Shown: one piece after another, positions 53,880-64,000 of the stretch
How positions within the stretch are numbered: position 1 is the first letter of the stretch
Layout of the letters: each line of letters starts with the position of its first letter
Source: Erinaceus europaeus
Lineage: Eukaryota > Chordata > Mammalia > Eulipotyphla > Erinaceidae
Assembly: GCF_950295315.1 (NCBI RefSeq)
Contig: NC_080170.1
Location: 98,579,971-98,643,970, forward strand
Direction: 5' to 3'
Length of the DNA: 64,000 bases
The notes under the pieces: generated by a model
The model's input: the letters and a program-made list of their open reading frames with translations, nothing else
What the model was told of the DNA's origin: nothing
Databases searched by the model: none
Program-made: the position numbers and the translations under genes

Positions 53880-54030
53880 TTCAGCAGTCCAGGAGATATC
53901 ACAGTGACTAGAGATTTAGACTTAATAACAGGAGGTTCTGAGTTTGATTCCTGGCATCATACATACCAGGGTAATTTTCTGATTTCCTCTCTCCTTAATC
54001 TCTCTCTTGTGTTAAAAATAAACAAATCTT
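53880..54030 (+). repeat. SINE-D
   Basis: CCAGGAGATATCACAGTGAC, B-box-like GAGTTTGATTCCTGGCATCA, CCAGGGTAATTTTCTGATTT, pyrimidine tract, AAATAAACAAATC tail. Confidence 0.65.
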
Positions 54031-55545
54031 TAAATATTACAATTAAATATCATTAAATTAAAATGAAAATTTTAATGTATTTGCTTATATAATGCAACAT
54101 ACTTAATTATAATACTCATAAATATATTTATAAAATTCTATATCATTTCTGATATATATGTATATATATATGTAATAGACTTTTTATGTGGTAATGATAT
54201 AATTTGAACAAATATTATTTGTATGTCCTAAACTGAAAGGATAGACCAAAGACAGATCTTGTTTCATTATTTTCAAGATGGCATATGCATTCTTCAGCCT
54301 TCAATTTCAAGTTCACATCTGGTTCAGGCCCTAATGGACCTTAATTTTTTAAAATGTGTTTTTTGTGTTAATTTATTATATAACTTCTTCTCTATTTCTA
54401 CAGACTCTTTAAGGGTGCTTGCAGTTGACTTTTGCCTAGAGTTATTTTATTCAAGTTTCATTAGCACCAGCTACAAACCAAAAAGCATCACAATATTTTT
54501 CTCTAGCTCACATTTCAAACTTTGATTATTTTTATCATCTGCACTCTCTTCCTAACTAGTGATTTGTCCATGTTGAGCTCACATGTCACCTAGGATAATT
54601 ATGTTGTCTCAAAGTCCATTGCATTGAATTTAGTCATTTAATTCATTAATTTTCATGTTTATCAAAGCTTTCTGTTGTAGCATAAGACAAAATTCTTCCA
54701 ATAACATATTCAAACAAGGATTTGGTTATTTTTGAGTAACATTAACTGTAATGATTATGCAAATTGCATTAGCTTCAATCATAAAGTTAAAAAATAAATA
54801 GTAGCTCATGACTCATGTATAGATCCTTCTAAGGTAAAAAATAATTAATAATTATGAACAGTTTGGAGTCAAATCAAACATCAAAGAAACAAATTATATT
54901 AAGAAACTAAGTTATGAAAAACTAAATACTATGTGCTAACACTTATTGAAGTCTAGAATTAAGAATTTAAAAATGATAATTTTGTAAAACTATTGGGAGA
55001 AATAGTAGATCTTTATGAGGTGACTTACTAGTCCATACAGAGATTAATATAAAAATGTATTTCGTTTCACTTGACTCATCTGCCTCTGGACTTTCTATGG
55101 AGGCTAAAGTACTAAAGATTATTTGGTTCCAAATAGACAGTTTTCTGTTTAATACCATTGCCTGCTTATATATGAGAATATTTGCTTTAACTCCACATCT
55201 TTATCTTCATATCTATCAATAGTGAATTGGTGAATGTTTCTAAGATGTTCATTTATTATATTATAGATAGTCCATTTAACACTAACAGTAATACCACTCA
55301 ACTTATCATTGTCACTTTAGACAATGTTGTATAGATGTATTGACCTGTAAAAGAAATAAGATAGTGTGGTTACAAGAAATGCAAGGTCATAAGCAATGGA
55401 ACAAACTTTGTTTGACATGATTTCTTCAACTTGCTCTTCATTACTCAAGTCCCATTTCTGGTAAAATAATTATAAAGAATCACATGGAATCAAAACCCAT
55501 ATTATTTGTAGTGAGAGATCTCCCCAGAACATAATAATAGAATAT
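54031..55545. other. AT-rich stretch, nothing recognised
   Basis: No gene or nameable repeat seen. Confidence 0.5.
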
Positions 55546-55997
55546 TGCAGCTTCGGACTTCCTGGAGGTGCTACCATGGAATAACAGGGACCAGATTGGC
55601 TCTCCCCCCAAAACAACATATAAATACAAAAAACAAAAATAGGAATATAATCTACAGCTGAAAGACTTGTAGCTTCAGACAACAAATTGAAGAGATTACC
55701 ATGATTCCATCCTGACTTTTCTGAGAAGATGGCCTCACCAGTATGTCCTGGAACTTCACCACTCCAGAGCTCTACCCCTCTAAAGAAAGATAGAAACAGG
55801 CTGGAAGTATAGACGAAACTGCCAACACCCTTGTCCACTGGAGAAGCAATTGAAAAATCCAGAACTCCTAACTTCTGCACCCCCGAAACTATTTTGATCC
55901 ATACTCCTAGTAGGGGAGAAGTGATGGAAGAGGATAAGAGGGCTCTAAACTCCAGCTCCAATATGACCTGCAGAGAGAGGCAGAAAAAGGGAGGAAC

Positions 55998-56284
55998 GGG
56001 AGTCGGGCAGTTGCACAGAGGATTAAGCAGGAAGAGCAAGGACTGGCACAAGGATCCGGTTTGAGCCCTGGCCTCTCTACCTGCAAGGGAATCGCTTCAC
56101 AGGTGGTGAAGCAGGTCTGCAGGCAATCTTTCTCTCCTCCTCTCTTCATTTCTCTCTGTACTATCCAACAACGATGACATCAAAAGCAACAACAATTGTA
56201 ACTACAACAAAAATAAAACAACAAGGGCAACAAAAGGGGGAAAAGCAAATTAAAAATATTTAAATAATTTTAAAAAGGGGGGGG
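55998..56284 (+). repeat. SINE-A inside the L1 3'UTR
   Basis: GGGAGTCGGGCAGTTGCACA, GCTTCACAGGTGGTGAAGC, AAC tail. AAGGGAGGAAC at 55,987-55,997 and 56,285-56,295 is a perfect 11-bp target-site duplication. Confidence 0.94.
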
Positions 56285-56476
56285 AAGGGAGGAACATTTG
56301 GATGTAGTAGTAGAATCATGATTGGCTTGGAGAGGAAGAGAGGACTGGACCTGGAAGAAAAGGGGGCAATTATGTACAAATAGAGACCGATAGCTGTAGA
56401 AATGATAGCTCACACTTGCAACCTTGAGAGGACCTCAGCGGTTTGCAGTGAAGGTATGGGGGTTTCAGTGGTGGGG

Positions 56477-56746
56477 AGTTGTGAGGTAGCGCAGCGGGTT
56501 AAGCGGTCAAGCAGCGCAAGGACCAGCGTTAAGGATCCGGGTTCAAGCCCCGGTTCCCACCTGTAGGGGAGTCGCTTCACAGGCAGTGAAGCAGGTCTGC
56601 AGGTGTCTATCTTTCTCTACCCCTCTCTGTCTTCCCCTCCTCTCTCCATTTCTCTCTGTCCTATCTAGCAACAACAACAATAATAACTACAACAACAATA
56701 AAAAAGACAAGGGCAACAACAAGGAAAATAAAATAAAAAGAACTCT
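56477..56746 (+). repeat. SINE-A, second copy in the same L1
   Basis: GAGGTAGCGCAGCGGGTTAA, GGTTCAAGCCCC, GCTTCACAGGCAGTGAAGC and an AAC tail. AGTGGTGGG flanks both sides (56,467-56,475; 56,747-56,755). Confidence 0.93.
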
Positions 56747-56846
56747 AGTGGTGGGAACAGTATGGAATTATACCCCTATTGACATGCAATTATTCAAATC
56801 AATATTAAATCACTAGTAAAGTAAAGAAAAAAAAAGAATACTGCAG

Positions 56847-57178
56847 TTTTTCAGTGGATATTTACCACTGAGGCAAAATTGTATGTATTCCCACAATCAC
56901 TTTATTTTGTCATTGAGTGTGTTTCAGGATTTCCTCTATGTCATTCCATCGCAAGAGTCCAGACTCCTTTAATTTGATACCCATAAAGCAAGCAAGAGGG
57001 AATTAACTGCCTCTGTAGAGAACATGATCTGTTTCACTAGTCCAGTAATCTGCCTCTAAACTTTCATGTTGTTCGTGAAAGAGGGATCTTAGACTTAACC
57101 TGACAGTTGCAAAATGACTGAAGTCTGGAACCTTGTGTATCTTTTCTGTCTTTATTCTAATTTGTTGTGTGATGACAC
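56847..57178. other. Unique stretch, nothing recognised
   Basis: No gene or nameable repeat seen. Confidence 0.5.
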
Positions 57179-57190
57179 TCCTTACTAATT

Positions 57191-57478
57191 TTTTATTTTA
57201 TTTATTTATTTTCCCTTTTGTTGCCCTTGTTGTCTTTTTATTGTTGTTGTATGTGTTGTTGTTGTTGTTATTGATGTCGTCGTTGGATAGGACAGAGAGA
57301 AATGGAGAGAGGAGGGGAAGAGAGAGAGGGGGAGAGAAAGAAAGACACCTGCAGACCTGTTTCATCACCTGTGAAGCGACTCCCCTGCAGGTGGGAGCCA
57401 GGGGCTCGAGCTGGCTTACCCTGGTCCTTGTGCTTTGCACCACATGCGCTTAACCCACTGCACTACCGCCCGACTCCC
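57191..57478 (-). repeat. SINE-A, reversed, young
   Basis: (TTTA)n, TTGTTGCCCTTGTTG, GTCGTTGGATAGGACAGAGA, head CACTACCGCCCGACTCCC. Perfect 12-bp target-site duplication TCCTTACTAATT at 57,179-57,190 and 57,479-57,490. Confidence 0.96.
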
Positions 57479-57594
57479 TCCTTACTAATTATTAATCTTG
57501 GCTCCAACATACATGGTGCTATATTGATCCAATAGTTAATTATAATATTTCTTATAATAAATCTAATAAAAATAATCTGGATATAGGATAGGCA

Positions 57595-57658
57595 AGTTAG
57601 CTCCCTTTGGGAGAGCGTGAGCTTGCCCTCGCATTCGATGTAGGTTCAAACTCATTAC
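57595..57658 (+). repeat. tRNA-like SINE-D head
   Basis: AGTTAGCTCCCTTTGGGAGA GCG-type A box and GGTTCAAACTC B box, about 60 bases; abuts the LTR-like segment. Confidence 0.5.
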
Positions 57659-58392
57659 TGTTGCCAGATTCTCGGGCAGAGAGACAGGACAAAACAAGGC
57701 TTTAATGCAGTCAGTAGTGTTTATTTAACATCGTCATTTTAACTCATCGGCTTCATACCTCAAAAATTGAGCCCTGGGAGTCCGGCTGTAGCGCAGCGGG
57801 TTAAGCGCAGGTGGCGCAAAGCACAAGGACCGGCATAAGGATCCCGGTTCGAACCCCGGCTCCCCACCTGCAGGGGAGTCGCTTCACAGGCGGTGAAGCA
57901 GGTCTGCAGGTGTCTATCTTTCTCTCCCCCTCTCTGTCTTCCCCTCCGCTCTCCATTTCTCTCTGTCCTATCCAACAACGACAACAACAATAATAACTAC
58001 AACAATAAAACAACAAGGGCAACAAAAGGGAATAAATAAATAAAATAAATATTTAAAAAAAAAAAATTGAGCCCTGAGCTCTGCAGTGCTTGTCATTTTA
58101 TATACTTATCAATTTTCCCATAGTAATTCATAGTAATAAGCTTAAGAAGATTTTTTTTTTTCCTTTTCTGTATAATGAGAGTATCACTTGTTCAGGTTAT
58201 CACCAGACTCTCAGGCAGAAGTAGCAGATTCTAAGGCCACTGACCAAGGCCATTTTGATGACAGCAGTAGAAAACCTGTTTATACTAAGAGGAGGGGAAA
58301 GATTACAACCAACTGCTTTTTCTCTTCTTTAGTTAAGAAGTTAATCCTTGCTTCGCTGACTCATTCTAAGTCACATGGGAGTGCTATGACAC
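57659..58392 (-). mobile_element. LTR-like segment, reversed, split by a young SINE-A
   Basis: On the minus strand the order is a U3-like part (58,392-58,110), GTATATAAAATG as TATA box (about 58,095), then after the SINE TTAAATAAACACTACTGACT (polyadenylation-signal-like, about 57,730), GCATTAAAGCCTTG and the end GAATCTGGCAACA. It begins TG and ends CA, but I find no matching 6-bp target duplication, so the outer limit near 58,392 is uncertain. Confidence 0.5.
57777..58061 (+). repeat. SINE-A, very young
   Basis: GGAGTCCGGCTGTAGCGCAG, GTTCGAACCCC, GCTTCACAGGCGGTGAAGC, (AATA)n tail. Perfect 15-bp target-site duplication AAAAATTGAGCCCTG at 57,762-57,776 and 58,062-58,076. Confidence 0.97.
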
Positions 58393-58519
58393 AATAAGAA
58401 GCTACAGTGTCTCTACATCTCTCTCTGTGTTTTCTTTGAGAAAAAAAAAGATAAAAAATGGAGAGTCCCTGGAAACAACAACAACAAATAAATGGAAATT
58501 TAAGAGATTAAAGGGTTAG

Positions 58520-58625
58520 GAGACAGTTTACTGGTAGGGCAGGTACCTTACATGAACATACATAATATAAGCCCCAGCACCACATGACAGCATTATTGAA
58601 ACCAAGGGACACTCCATGGATGGTG
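58520..58625 (+). repeat. SINE-D fragment
   Basis: GGAGACAGTTTACTGGTAGG, ATAAGCCCCAGCACCACATG. Confidence 0.55.
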
Positions 58626-58667
58626 GAACAATAGCCTCTCTCCCCTTCTCCGAATATTCTGTCTTTC

Positions 58668-58953
58668 TTTCTTTTTTTTTTTTTTTATTTATTTATTCCC
58701 TTTTGTTGCCCTTGTTGTTTTATTGTTGTAGTTATTATTGTTGTTGTCGTTGTTGGATAGGACAGAGAGAAATGGAGAGAGGAGGGGAAGAGAGAGAGGA
58801 GGAGAGAAAGATAGACACCTGCAGACCTGCTTCACCGCCTGTGAAGCGACTCCCCTGCAGGTGGGGAGCCGGGGTTGGAACCGGGATCCTCATGCCGGTC
58901 CTTGTGCTTTGCGCCACCTGCGCTTAACCCGCTGCGCTACAGCCCGACTCCCC
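58668..58953 (-). repeat. SINE-A, reversed, very young
   Basis: Poly-T/(TTTA)n, TTCCCTTTTGTTGCCCTTGT, head GCTGCGCTACAGCCCGACTC. Perfect 14-bp target-site duplication ATATTCTGTCTTTC at 58,654-58,667 and 58,954-58,967. Confidence 0.97.
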
Positions 58954-58967
58954 ATATTCTGTCTTTC

Positions 58968-59884
58968 CATACTCATCTAAAATATTGTAAGAAAGCGAAA
59001 CAACTCAGGAGCAACTCATGCATGTATAAGGCCTGATGCTGAAAATAAAATAAAGAAATATGAATAAAAGCTTAATGCAATATAGCTACATTCTGTTTTG
59101 TGATACAACCTTCAGAACTGTACTAAAAACATTGTGAGTATTTTACTCTAGTCTATCATGTTCTTTCCAAAAAAGACAAGTAAACACTAATAAAACAAGT
59201 CAATCTGAAGGTGCTTTCCAGTAATTTTTATCTCAAGATTTACTTATCGCAGCTCTCAAGAAATAAATGTGATTTTCCAAAGAGGGAAATGTGTACAGTA
59301 TGAGGAGAAAATGAAGTTAGATAAGTTGAATAAGCACTGCTAGGCAAATGCACATTTCTTAGAAGACATATTCTGGATATTTTAGTATTTCAAGCAAAAA
59401 TAGTTTGATTTCATGAAGAAAAAGATATAATTTGATTATTCATTGATTGATTTTTTTTAGAAACCATCCTATTAAAAAATATATTTTCAGGGAGAATTGT
59501 TGAAGTTTATATTAATATAGAAACTTCCCATATCATAGACATTATTTCAATAAAGGAATTTCTTGTGCTTAAGTTTTTAGTGTCAAGATGAATTTAAAAT
59601 GCTATTCTTGAATGGGCTGGTATGCAATTACCTTCTGAATTAGAGCATTTAATATTTTAATCATATGTAGCAGAATATAAGGAGATCAATACTAAAGAGA
59701 AAAAAATCAAGCTTGAAACAAGATTAACATGTATCCTTCTAAATTCCTTAGTTCTCGGTGATTCAATACCAAATCACAACCAAAATATACATATACAGGA
59801 CAAAAATGGCAATCACATTTTTTGTCAACTTAAATATCACTATACAAGGAAGATGTAAATTACAATGTTGCTACTATAAAGTAT
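58968..59884. other. AT-rich stretch, nothing recognised
   Basis: No gene or nameable repeat seen. Confidence 0.5.
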
Positions 59885-60395
59885 TAAGGCTCCACTAGGG
59901 AAAGATAGAAACAGGCTGAGGTTATGGATCAATCTGTCAATGTCCATGTCCAGTGGAGAAGCTATTACAGAACTAGACCTTCCACCTTCTGCACTCCATA
60001 AAAAATTTTGGTCCATACTTCCAGAGTGGTAAAATGGTCGGGGAAGATGACCACAGGGCTCTGAATTCCAAATCCATTAAGACAAGGGAAGAAAAGAGGT
60101 GAAAATAAAGGGGAACAGGGTACTCCCAAGTAGTAGGTGTGAGTTTGGAAAGAAGAAAAATCAGGATCATAGAAAAATATGGAAAATTATATATAAATAT
60201 AGATAGATAGTTATAGAAATAATAGTCAACCATATCTGTGATCTTGGGAAAGAAATAATGCAGTTTCTGATGGAAGGAATGGGCACACAGGACTCTGGTT
60301 GGTGATAGAAAAGGTGAGGAATTATACCCCTTTCATTTTATAATTTTGTAAATCACTTATAAAATTAAATTAAAAGATAAATATATATGAAAAAA
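59885..60395 (+). mobile_element. LINE-1 3'UTR end, old subtype
   Basis: CTCCACTAGGGAAAGATAGA through TTATACCCCTTTCATTTTAT and an A-rich end, collinear with 55,780-56,830 without the SINEs. Confidence 0.78.
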
Positions 60396-60950
60396 GTACT
60401 AAGGCTAGAATAAAACATATAAATAGAATCGACTGAAACATAACTATAATTTTATAATTATATGTAAATTTACTTTGTTACAAAACAAGTCATCATCGCC
60501 TAGATAATTATAAATTAAAGCAGACACATTTCTAGAAAATGTACAGAAGGAAAGTAATTTTTCTTTTAATCTTCTGAATTCTTGGCTGAGACTATTTTTT
60601 TTAATAAAAGACAGATTAATAGGAGGAAAACTAGCAGAAGTTTATTAATATGTGTTAAAATTAAAACAAAAGAACTGAAATAGAGTCTTAATTCCATATA
60701 CAGAGTCACAATTATTGTTTTGGCTTTTCTAAGAGTATAAATTAGAAATCAGCTGGTCAGGTATAGTAAGATCATCTGTTTTATTGATCTCTATCATCTC
60801 CTAAAGGGTAACCTTCCCCTAATCAAGTTATACTTATGAAAGTATACTTTTAAAGAAGTATATTTATAAAAAGACTTTCAATTCGTACAGGTCCTTAGAT
60901 TTCCTGTCTATCTGTTAGGATACTGCCCAATGATGAATCATTTAATAAAA
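60396..60950. other. AT-rich stretch, nothing recognised
   Basis: No gene or nameable repeat seen. Confidence 0.5.
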
Positions 60951-60960
60951 CCAATAATAT

Positions 60961-61247
60961 GGGAGTCGGGCTGTAGCGCAGTGGGTTAAGCGCAGGTGGC
61001 GCAAAGCACAAGGACCGGCATAAGGATCCCGGTTCCAACCCCGGCTCCCCACCTGCAGGGGAGTCGCTTCACAGGCGGTGAAGCAGGTCTGCAGGTGTCT
61101 ATCTTTCTCTCCTCCTCTCTCTCTTCCCCTCCTCTCTCCATTTCCCTCTGTCCTATCCAACAATGACAACAACAATAATAACTACAACAATAAAACAACA
61201 AGGGCAACAAAAGGGAATAAATAAATAAAATAAATATTTAAAAAAAA
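60961..61247 (+). repeat. SINE-A, very young
   Basis: GGGAGTCGGGCTGTAGCGCA, GGTTCCAACCCC, GCTTCACAGGCGGTGAAGC. CAATAATAT at 60,952-60,960 and 61,248-61,256 is the target-site duplication. Confidence 0.96.
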
Positions 61248-61346
61248 CAATAATATTTCTTAAGTATGCCCAGTTCAATTTTATTTTTGTACAGATGTCT
61301 ACCTGACAGACAGCTAGAGAAAATTAATAACATCCACAGTATTTTT

Positions 61347-61562
61347 TTTAACTTGTATTGTCTTCATTGGATAGAGACAGCCAATAATCAAGAGGAAAGC
61401 AGGTGACAGAGAGGGAGTGAGGGAGAGAGACACCTGCAGTCCTGCTTCACCACTCACAAAGCTTTCCCCCTGCAAGTGGGGTCCGGAGACTCGAGCCCAG
61501 TTCCTTGCACATTATACATGTGAGTTCAACCAGGTGCACTACCACATGGCCCCAACACCAAT
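61347..61562 (-). repeat. SINE-B, reversed
   Basis: GACACCTGCAGTCCTGCTTC, AAGCTTTCCCCCTGCAAGTG, head CACTACCACATGGCCCC. AGTATTTTT flanks both sides (61,338-61,346; 61,563-61,571). Confidence 0.9.
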
Positions 61563-61611
61563 AGTATTTTTAACTATGACCTTAATCTCTACAGCTAAAG
61601 ATAAAAGAAGT

Positions 61612-61750
61612 GGCTGTGGGTTTGGGAGAGATCTTAATGGATACACACAAAACTTTTATGCCTGAGGATCTGAGGTCTCAAATTCAATCTCTGGCACCAC
61701 TATAAACCAATACTAAGTGATACTCTTGTATAACAACAACAATTTAAAAC
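61612..61750 (+). repeat. SINE-C
   Basis: TTGGGAGAGATCTTAATGGA, CTGAGGATCTGAGGTCTCAA, CTCTGGCACCACTATAAACC, (AAC)n tail. Confidence 0.75.
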
Positions 61751-62077
61751 AAAAGATTTGTTTAAAAAAGAAATGTTTCTGTCTCTTCCTTGTAACGCAT
61801 GTTAACACAGAAAACAAGGTGAAAAAGGATGCACTTCTTAATCAGATTTCAAGGTAAGCCTTCATCATTGTTAAGTCCATCTGCTACTCACACAATTATC
61901 ACTGCTAAAAATTTCATTTCAGGCATTTACATGCTGCATATTGTGAGGAACAAAGAGACTGTTCACAGAAAAATATAACACAGACCAAACATGGACAGAT
62001 ATTACTTCTCAAAGATTCAATGAAGAATAAAATCCTAATGACCGAATTTTAAAAAGAAAGACCAGAAGAAATAAAGA
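61751..62077. other. Unique stretch, nothing recognised
   Basis: No gene or nameable repeat seen. Confidence 0.4.
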
Positions 62078-62325
62078 GAGGGCTAGCAAAATAACTTGCT
62101 TGGATAGAGTATGTTTTGCCATGTGTGAGACCCACACTTGAACTCATCCCCCACTTATTGAAGGAAGTTTTGGTGTGTGGTCTCTTTCATTCTCCTTCAA
62201 CCTGTCTGTTTTTACCAAAAGAGGGCTGGGGGTGGGGGCAATGGGGAGGGAAAAACTTTTATTTTGTGTTTGGTAAGACTCAAAATCCTAGGATGAACAG
62301 AAAAAAAAAAAAAAAGATCAGTTAG
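62078..62325 (+). repeat. SINE-D with poly-A
   Basis: GGGCTAGCAAAATAACTTGC, GTGAGACCCACACTTGAACT, a pyrimidine-rich middle, then poly-A at about 62,301-62,316. Confidence 0.5.
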
Positions 62326-62559
62326 AACAAAGAAAAAAATCACAAGCAGCTGAAAGACTCTCACTATTACCGTAAAATTAGCTTTGTCAGGTTACTGATA
62401 GTGCATCAGAAAGTCAATCACAAATGCCTCTTCAGGATATTCAAGATATTCCTTATTATAGTTCAGAATAGAACAAAGGTGCAAGCAATACTTAGATCTA
62501 CCTCCCCACCTTTTTTTTAAGAATATTTGTAAATATGTAAGGTGAGACTGAAAGTTTCT

Positions 62560-62759
62560 ATTTCTTGATTTTTTTAAATCATTTCATTGGAGGACTAATG
62601 CTTTACAGTACAGTTTTTGACACATAGGCACAATTTCTTTTCTTGTGATAAGTGTCTATAAAATAGTCTCACCCTGACTTAAGTGTCCCTCCATCATCAC
62701 TTACTAGGACGCCAAAGAATTTTCCCAGCAACCTTTCCTGTCCTTTCTGCCCGGAGTTT

Positions 62760-62797
<38 letters not shown>

Positions 62798-62938
62798 GAT
62801 GCAATTTTGACAATCCCAGTTCAGGTTTTATTGATATTTCATGATTTCCCTGTCTGCTTTTTCTTAAATTCTGCCTATGGATAAAATCATTTGGTATTTG
62901 TGCTTCTCTTTTTGATTTATTTCACTTTTTTCCATCAG
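62560..62938 (-). mobile_element. LINE-1 3' fragment, reversed, broken by poly-T
   Basis: TTTCATTGGAGGACTAATGC with TTTACAGTACAGTTTTTGAC is the reversed terminal piece. After a poly-T of 33 bases (62,760-62,792), ATAAAATCATTTGGTATTTG and TTTTTGATTTATTTCACTTT resemble the reversed ORF2 3' end. Confidence 0.5.
62760..62792. repeat. Poly-T, 33 bases
   Basis: An uninterrupted T run, the reverse of a retroposon A-tail. Confidence 0.97.
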
Positions 62939-63207
62939 GGTTTTTTTTCACTAGGGCTTGGGTTCCTGCACAGTGAATCCATAGCTCCCATTGGCCATTT
63001 TTTCCTTTTTCTTTTATTGAAAGGACAGAGAGAAATTGAGAGGGGAAGGAGTGAAAGAGGGTGGGGGAGAGACCTGCAGACACCATTCACTGCTTGTGAA
63101 TCTTCCCCCCACACCCACCCCCCACAGATGAGCAGGCAGTGCTTTGAACCCATGTCCTTAAGCATGGTACCTTATGCACTCAACCAGTGAACCTCTGCTT
63201 AGTCTCT
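62939..63207 (-). repeat. SINE-B, long form, reversed
   Basis: The 3' module (CACAGTGAATCCATAGCTCC), GAAAGGACAGAGAGAAATTG, GAGACCTGCAGACACCATTC, then a decayed head. Confidence 0.75.
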
Positions 63208-63239
63208 TAACATTTTTTTTAAGTATTAAATTATTATTT

Positions 63240-63350
63240 TATAACCAGAACATAATTCTGACATATGAAATGCTAAGGATCAAACTCAAGACCTCATACC
63301 AAGTCCAGCATTTTACCTACTGAACTACCTTTGAGAGCAGTGTTTCTTGA
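63240..63350 (-). repeat. SINE-C-like, reversed
   Basis: AGGATCAAACTCAAGACCTC and TTTTACCTACTGAACTACCT are the reversed B-box and A-box regions. Confidence 0.6.
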
Positions 63351-63444
63351 AAAACAGGAAGTTGACTTTGAAATAAACAGTATCGTTCGGCATGGCATTA
63401 TCAGTTCAACTGATATTCAGATTAGTGAGACTCTTAAAACATGG

Positions 63445-63657
63445 CTTGGGACCAGATGATGGTACATCTGGCTGACTGTATGTGTTACTGTGCACAGTGA
63501 CCTGAGATCAAGCCTCTGGTCCCCACGCAGGAGGAAAACTTCATAGTGTTCATGCGGTATTGCAGGTGGCTGTCTCTCTCCCCTTCTCCATCTCCTTTCC
63601 CTCTCAGTTTCTCTCTGTCATATCAAAGTAAATAAATAAAATTAAAAATATTTTTAA
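63445..63657 (+). repeat. SINE-B with target-site duplication
   Basis: CAGATGATGGTACATCTGGC, GTGCACAGTGACCTGAGATC, pyrimidine tract, AATAAATAAAATTAAAA tail. AAAACATGG at 63,436-63,444 and 63,658-63,666. Confidence 0.9.
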
Positions 63658-63667
63658 AAAACATGGT

Positions 63668-64000
63668 TTACAGGGAGGCAGGGCAACAGAGTAGCAGCAA
63701 CTGTGTTTCTCTTCTCTCCTCAGTCAACTAGTAATATCAAAGGAGACCATCTGGGACTACAACAAGATAGGACAAGAACTACTTTGGGAACCCACCAAAT
63801 CACCAGAGCATCCAGAGACCACAACTCTGCCCAGACCTCAGCTCTACACAGTTGAGAAATTTATCTAAAGAACAAGGAATATCAAAGATCACCTGAGATT
63901 GCAACAAGACAAGACTGGAACTACTTTTGAAACTCACCAAGTCACCAGTGAATGAAAAGATGTGTGGCTCATGGACTAATTGAAGCATTAGTCACAGGAG
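63668..64000 (+). mobile_element. LINE-1 5'UTR start, continuing past the window
   Basis: AGGGAGGCAGGGCAACAGAG, then CAGCAACTGTGTTTCTC and AGGAGACCATCTGGGACTAC match the L1 5' end at 2,205-2,300. A second AGATCACCTGAGATTGCAAC block at 63,884 repeats the 63,740 block, i.e. the promoter region has repeated units of about 145 bp. Confidence 0.8.

Larger units (their letters stand above)
55554..56834 (+). mobile_element. LINE-1 3'UTR copy with target-site duplication, carrying two SINEs
   Basis: It starts CGGACTTCCTGGAGGTGC and ends AAATCACTAGTAAAGTAAAG plus A-rich tail. The flanks AGAATATTGCAG (about 55,540-55,551) and AGAATACTGCAG (about 56,835-56,846) fit a diverged target-site duplication. 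The internal part is collinear with 41,330-41,880 and 59,885-60,395. No ORF2 sequence is present. Two SINE-A copies inserted later. Confidence 0.75.

Noticed and set aside
57301..61175. Recurring frames with TERNGERRGR and HLQTCFTACEATPLQVGS motifs at 2,719, 30,560, 57,760, 58,738 and 60,942
   Set aside because: Same SINE-A sequence translated in fixed frames; not a protein family.

Overview
The window reads as non-coding nuclear DNA of a placental mammal, most likely a hedgehog (family Erinaceidae). The basis is a very abundant tRNA-headed SINE whose body carries GCTTCACAGGCGGTGAAGC and GGTCTGCAGGTGTC and whose tail is (AAC)n then (AATA)n; I recognise it from memory as the hedgehog ERI-type SINE. 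It sits with lineage-specific LINE-1 copies that have an unusually long 3'UTR. No complete protein-coding gene is visible. The longest open frames belong to LINE-1, to endogenous retroviruses or to microsatellites. Working labels used here: SINE-A (CpG-rich, youngest), SINE-B (body GCAGGGGGAAAGCTTCAC), SINE-C (GAGGCTCTGAGGTCCCAGG-like, CCAGAGCTGAGCAGTGCTCTGG-like) and SINE-D (older tRNA-like heads).

Layout. 0-8 kb is nested LINE-1: the end of a young L1, an inverted ORF2 fragment, a 5'UTR-ORF1-endonuclease L1 broken by SINEs, and a 1.9-kb L1 3'UTR inserted in a SINE tail. 9.7-11.7 kb is a reversed L1 carrying a solo LTR. 12.0-14.6 kb is a complete but non-coding class II provirus (LTR, Lys-type PBS, PPT, LTR), reversed, flanked by a 144-bp direct duplication of host DNA. 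15.77-16.16 kb is an L1 5' end running into a 200-N gap. 16.97-17.62 kb is a second solo LTR. 18.95-19.48 kb is a gag nucleocapsid relic. 22.28-23.55 kb holds SINEs and a U6 snRNA/L1 chimera bounded by a 13-bp target-site duplication. 28.8-29.2 kb is a large polypyrimidine and CA tract. 31.1-33.0 kb has two L1 ORF2 3' ends. 39.1-40.2 kb is a Tigger/pogo DNA transposon relic. 43.3-44.95 kb is reversed L1 ORF2 with a dead reverse transcriptase. 48.6-51.8 kb and 55.5-63.7 kb are SINE-dense, with near-identical young SINE-A copies. The window ends inside another L1 5'UTR.

The parts work together as a retrotransposition record. L1 supplies the machinery: A-tails and 9-15 bp target duplications mark the SINEs, the U6 chimera and L1 itself. 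Class II ERVs left two solo LTRs with perfect 6-bp target duplications, one non-autonomous provirus and a gag relic. Host-gene signal is weak: two possible minus-strand exons (47,818-47,983 and 23,582-23,632) have good splice acceptors, but I cannot assign them to a gene. Long AT-rich stretches between repeats show nothing I can name.
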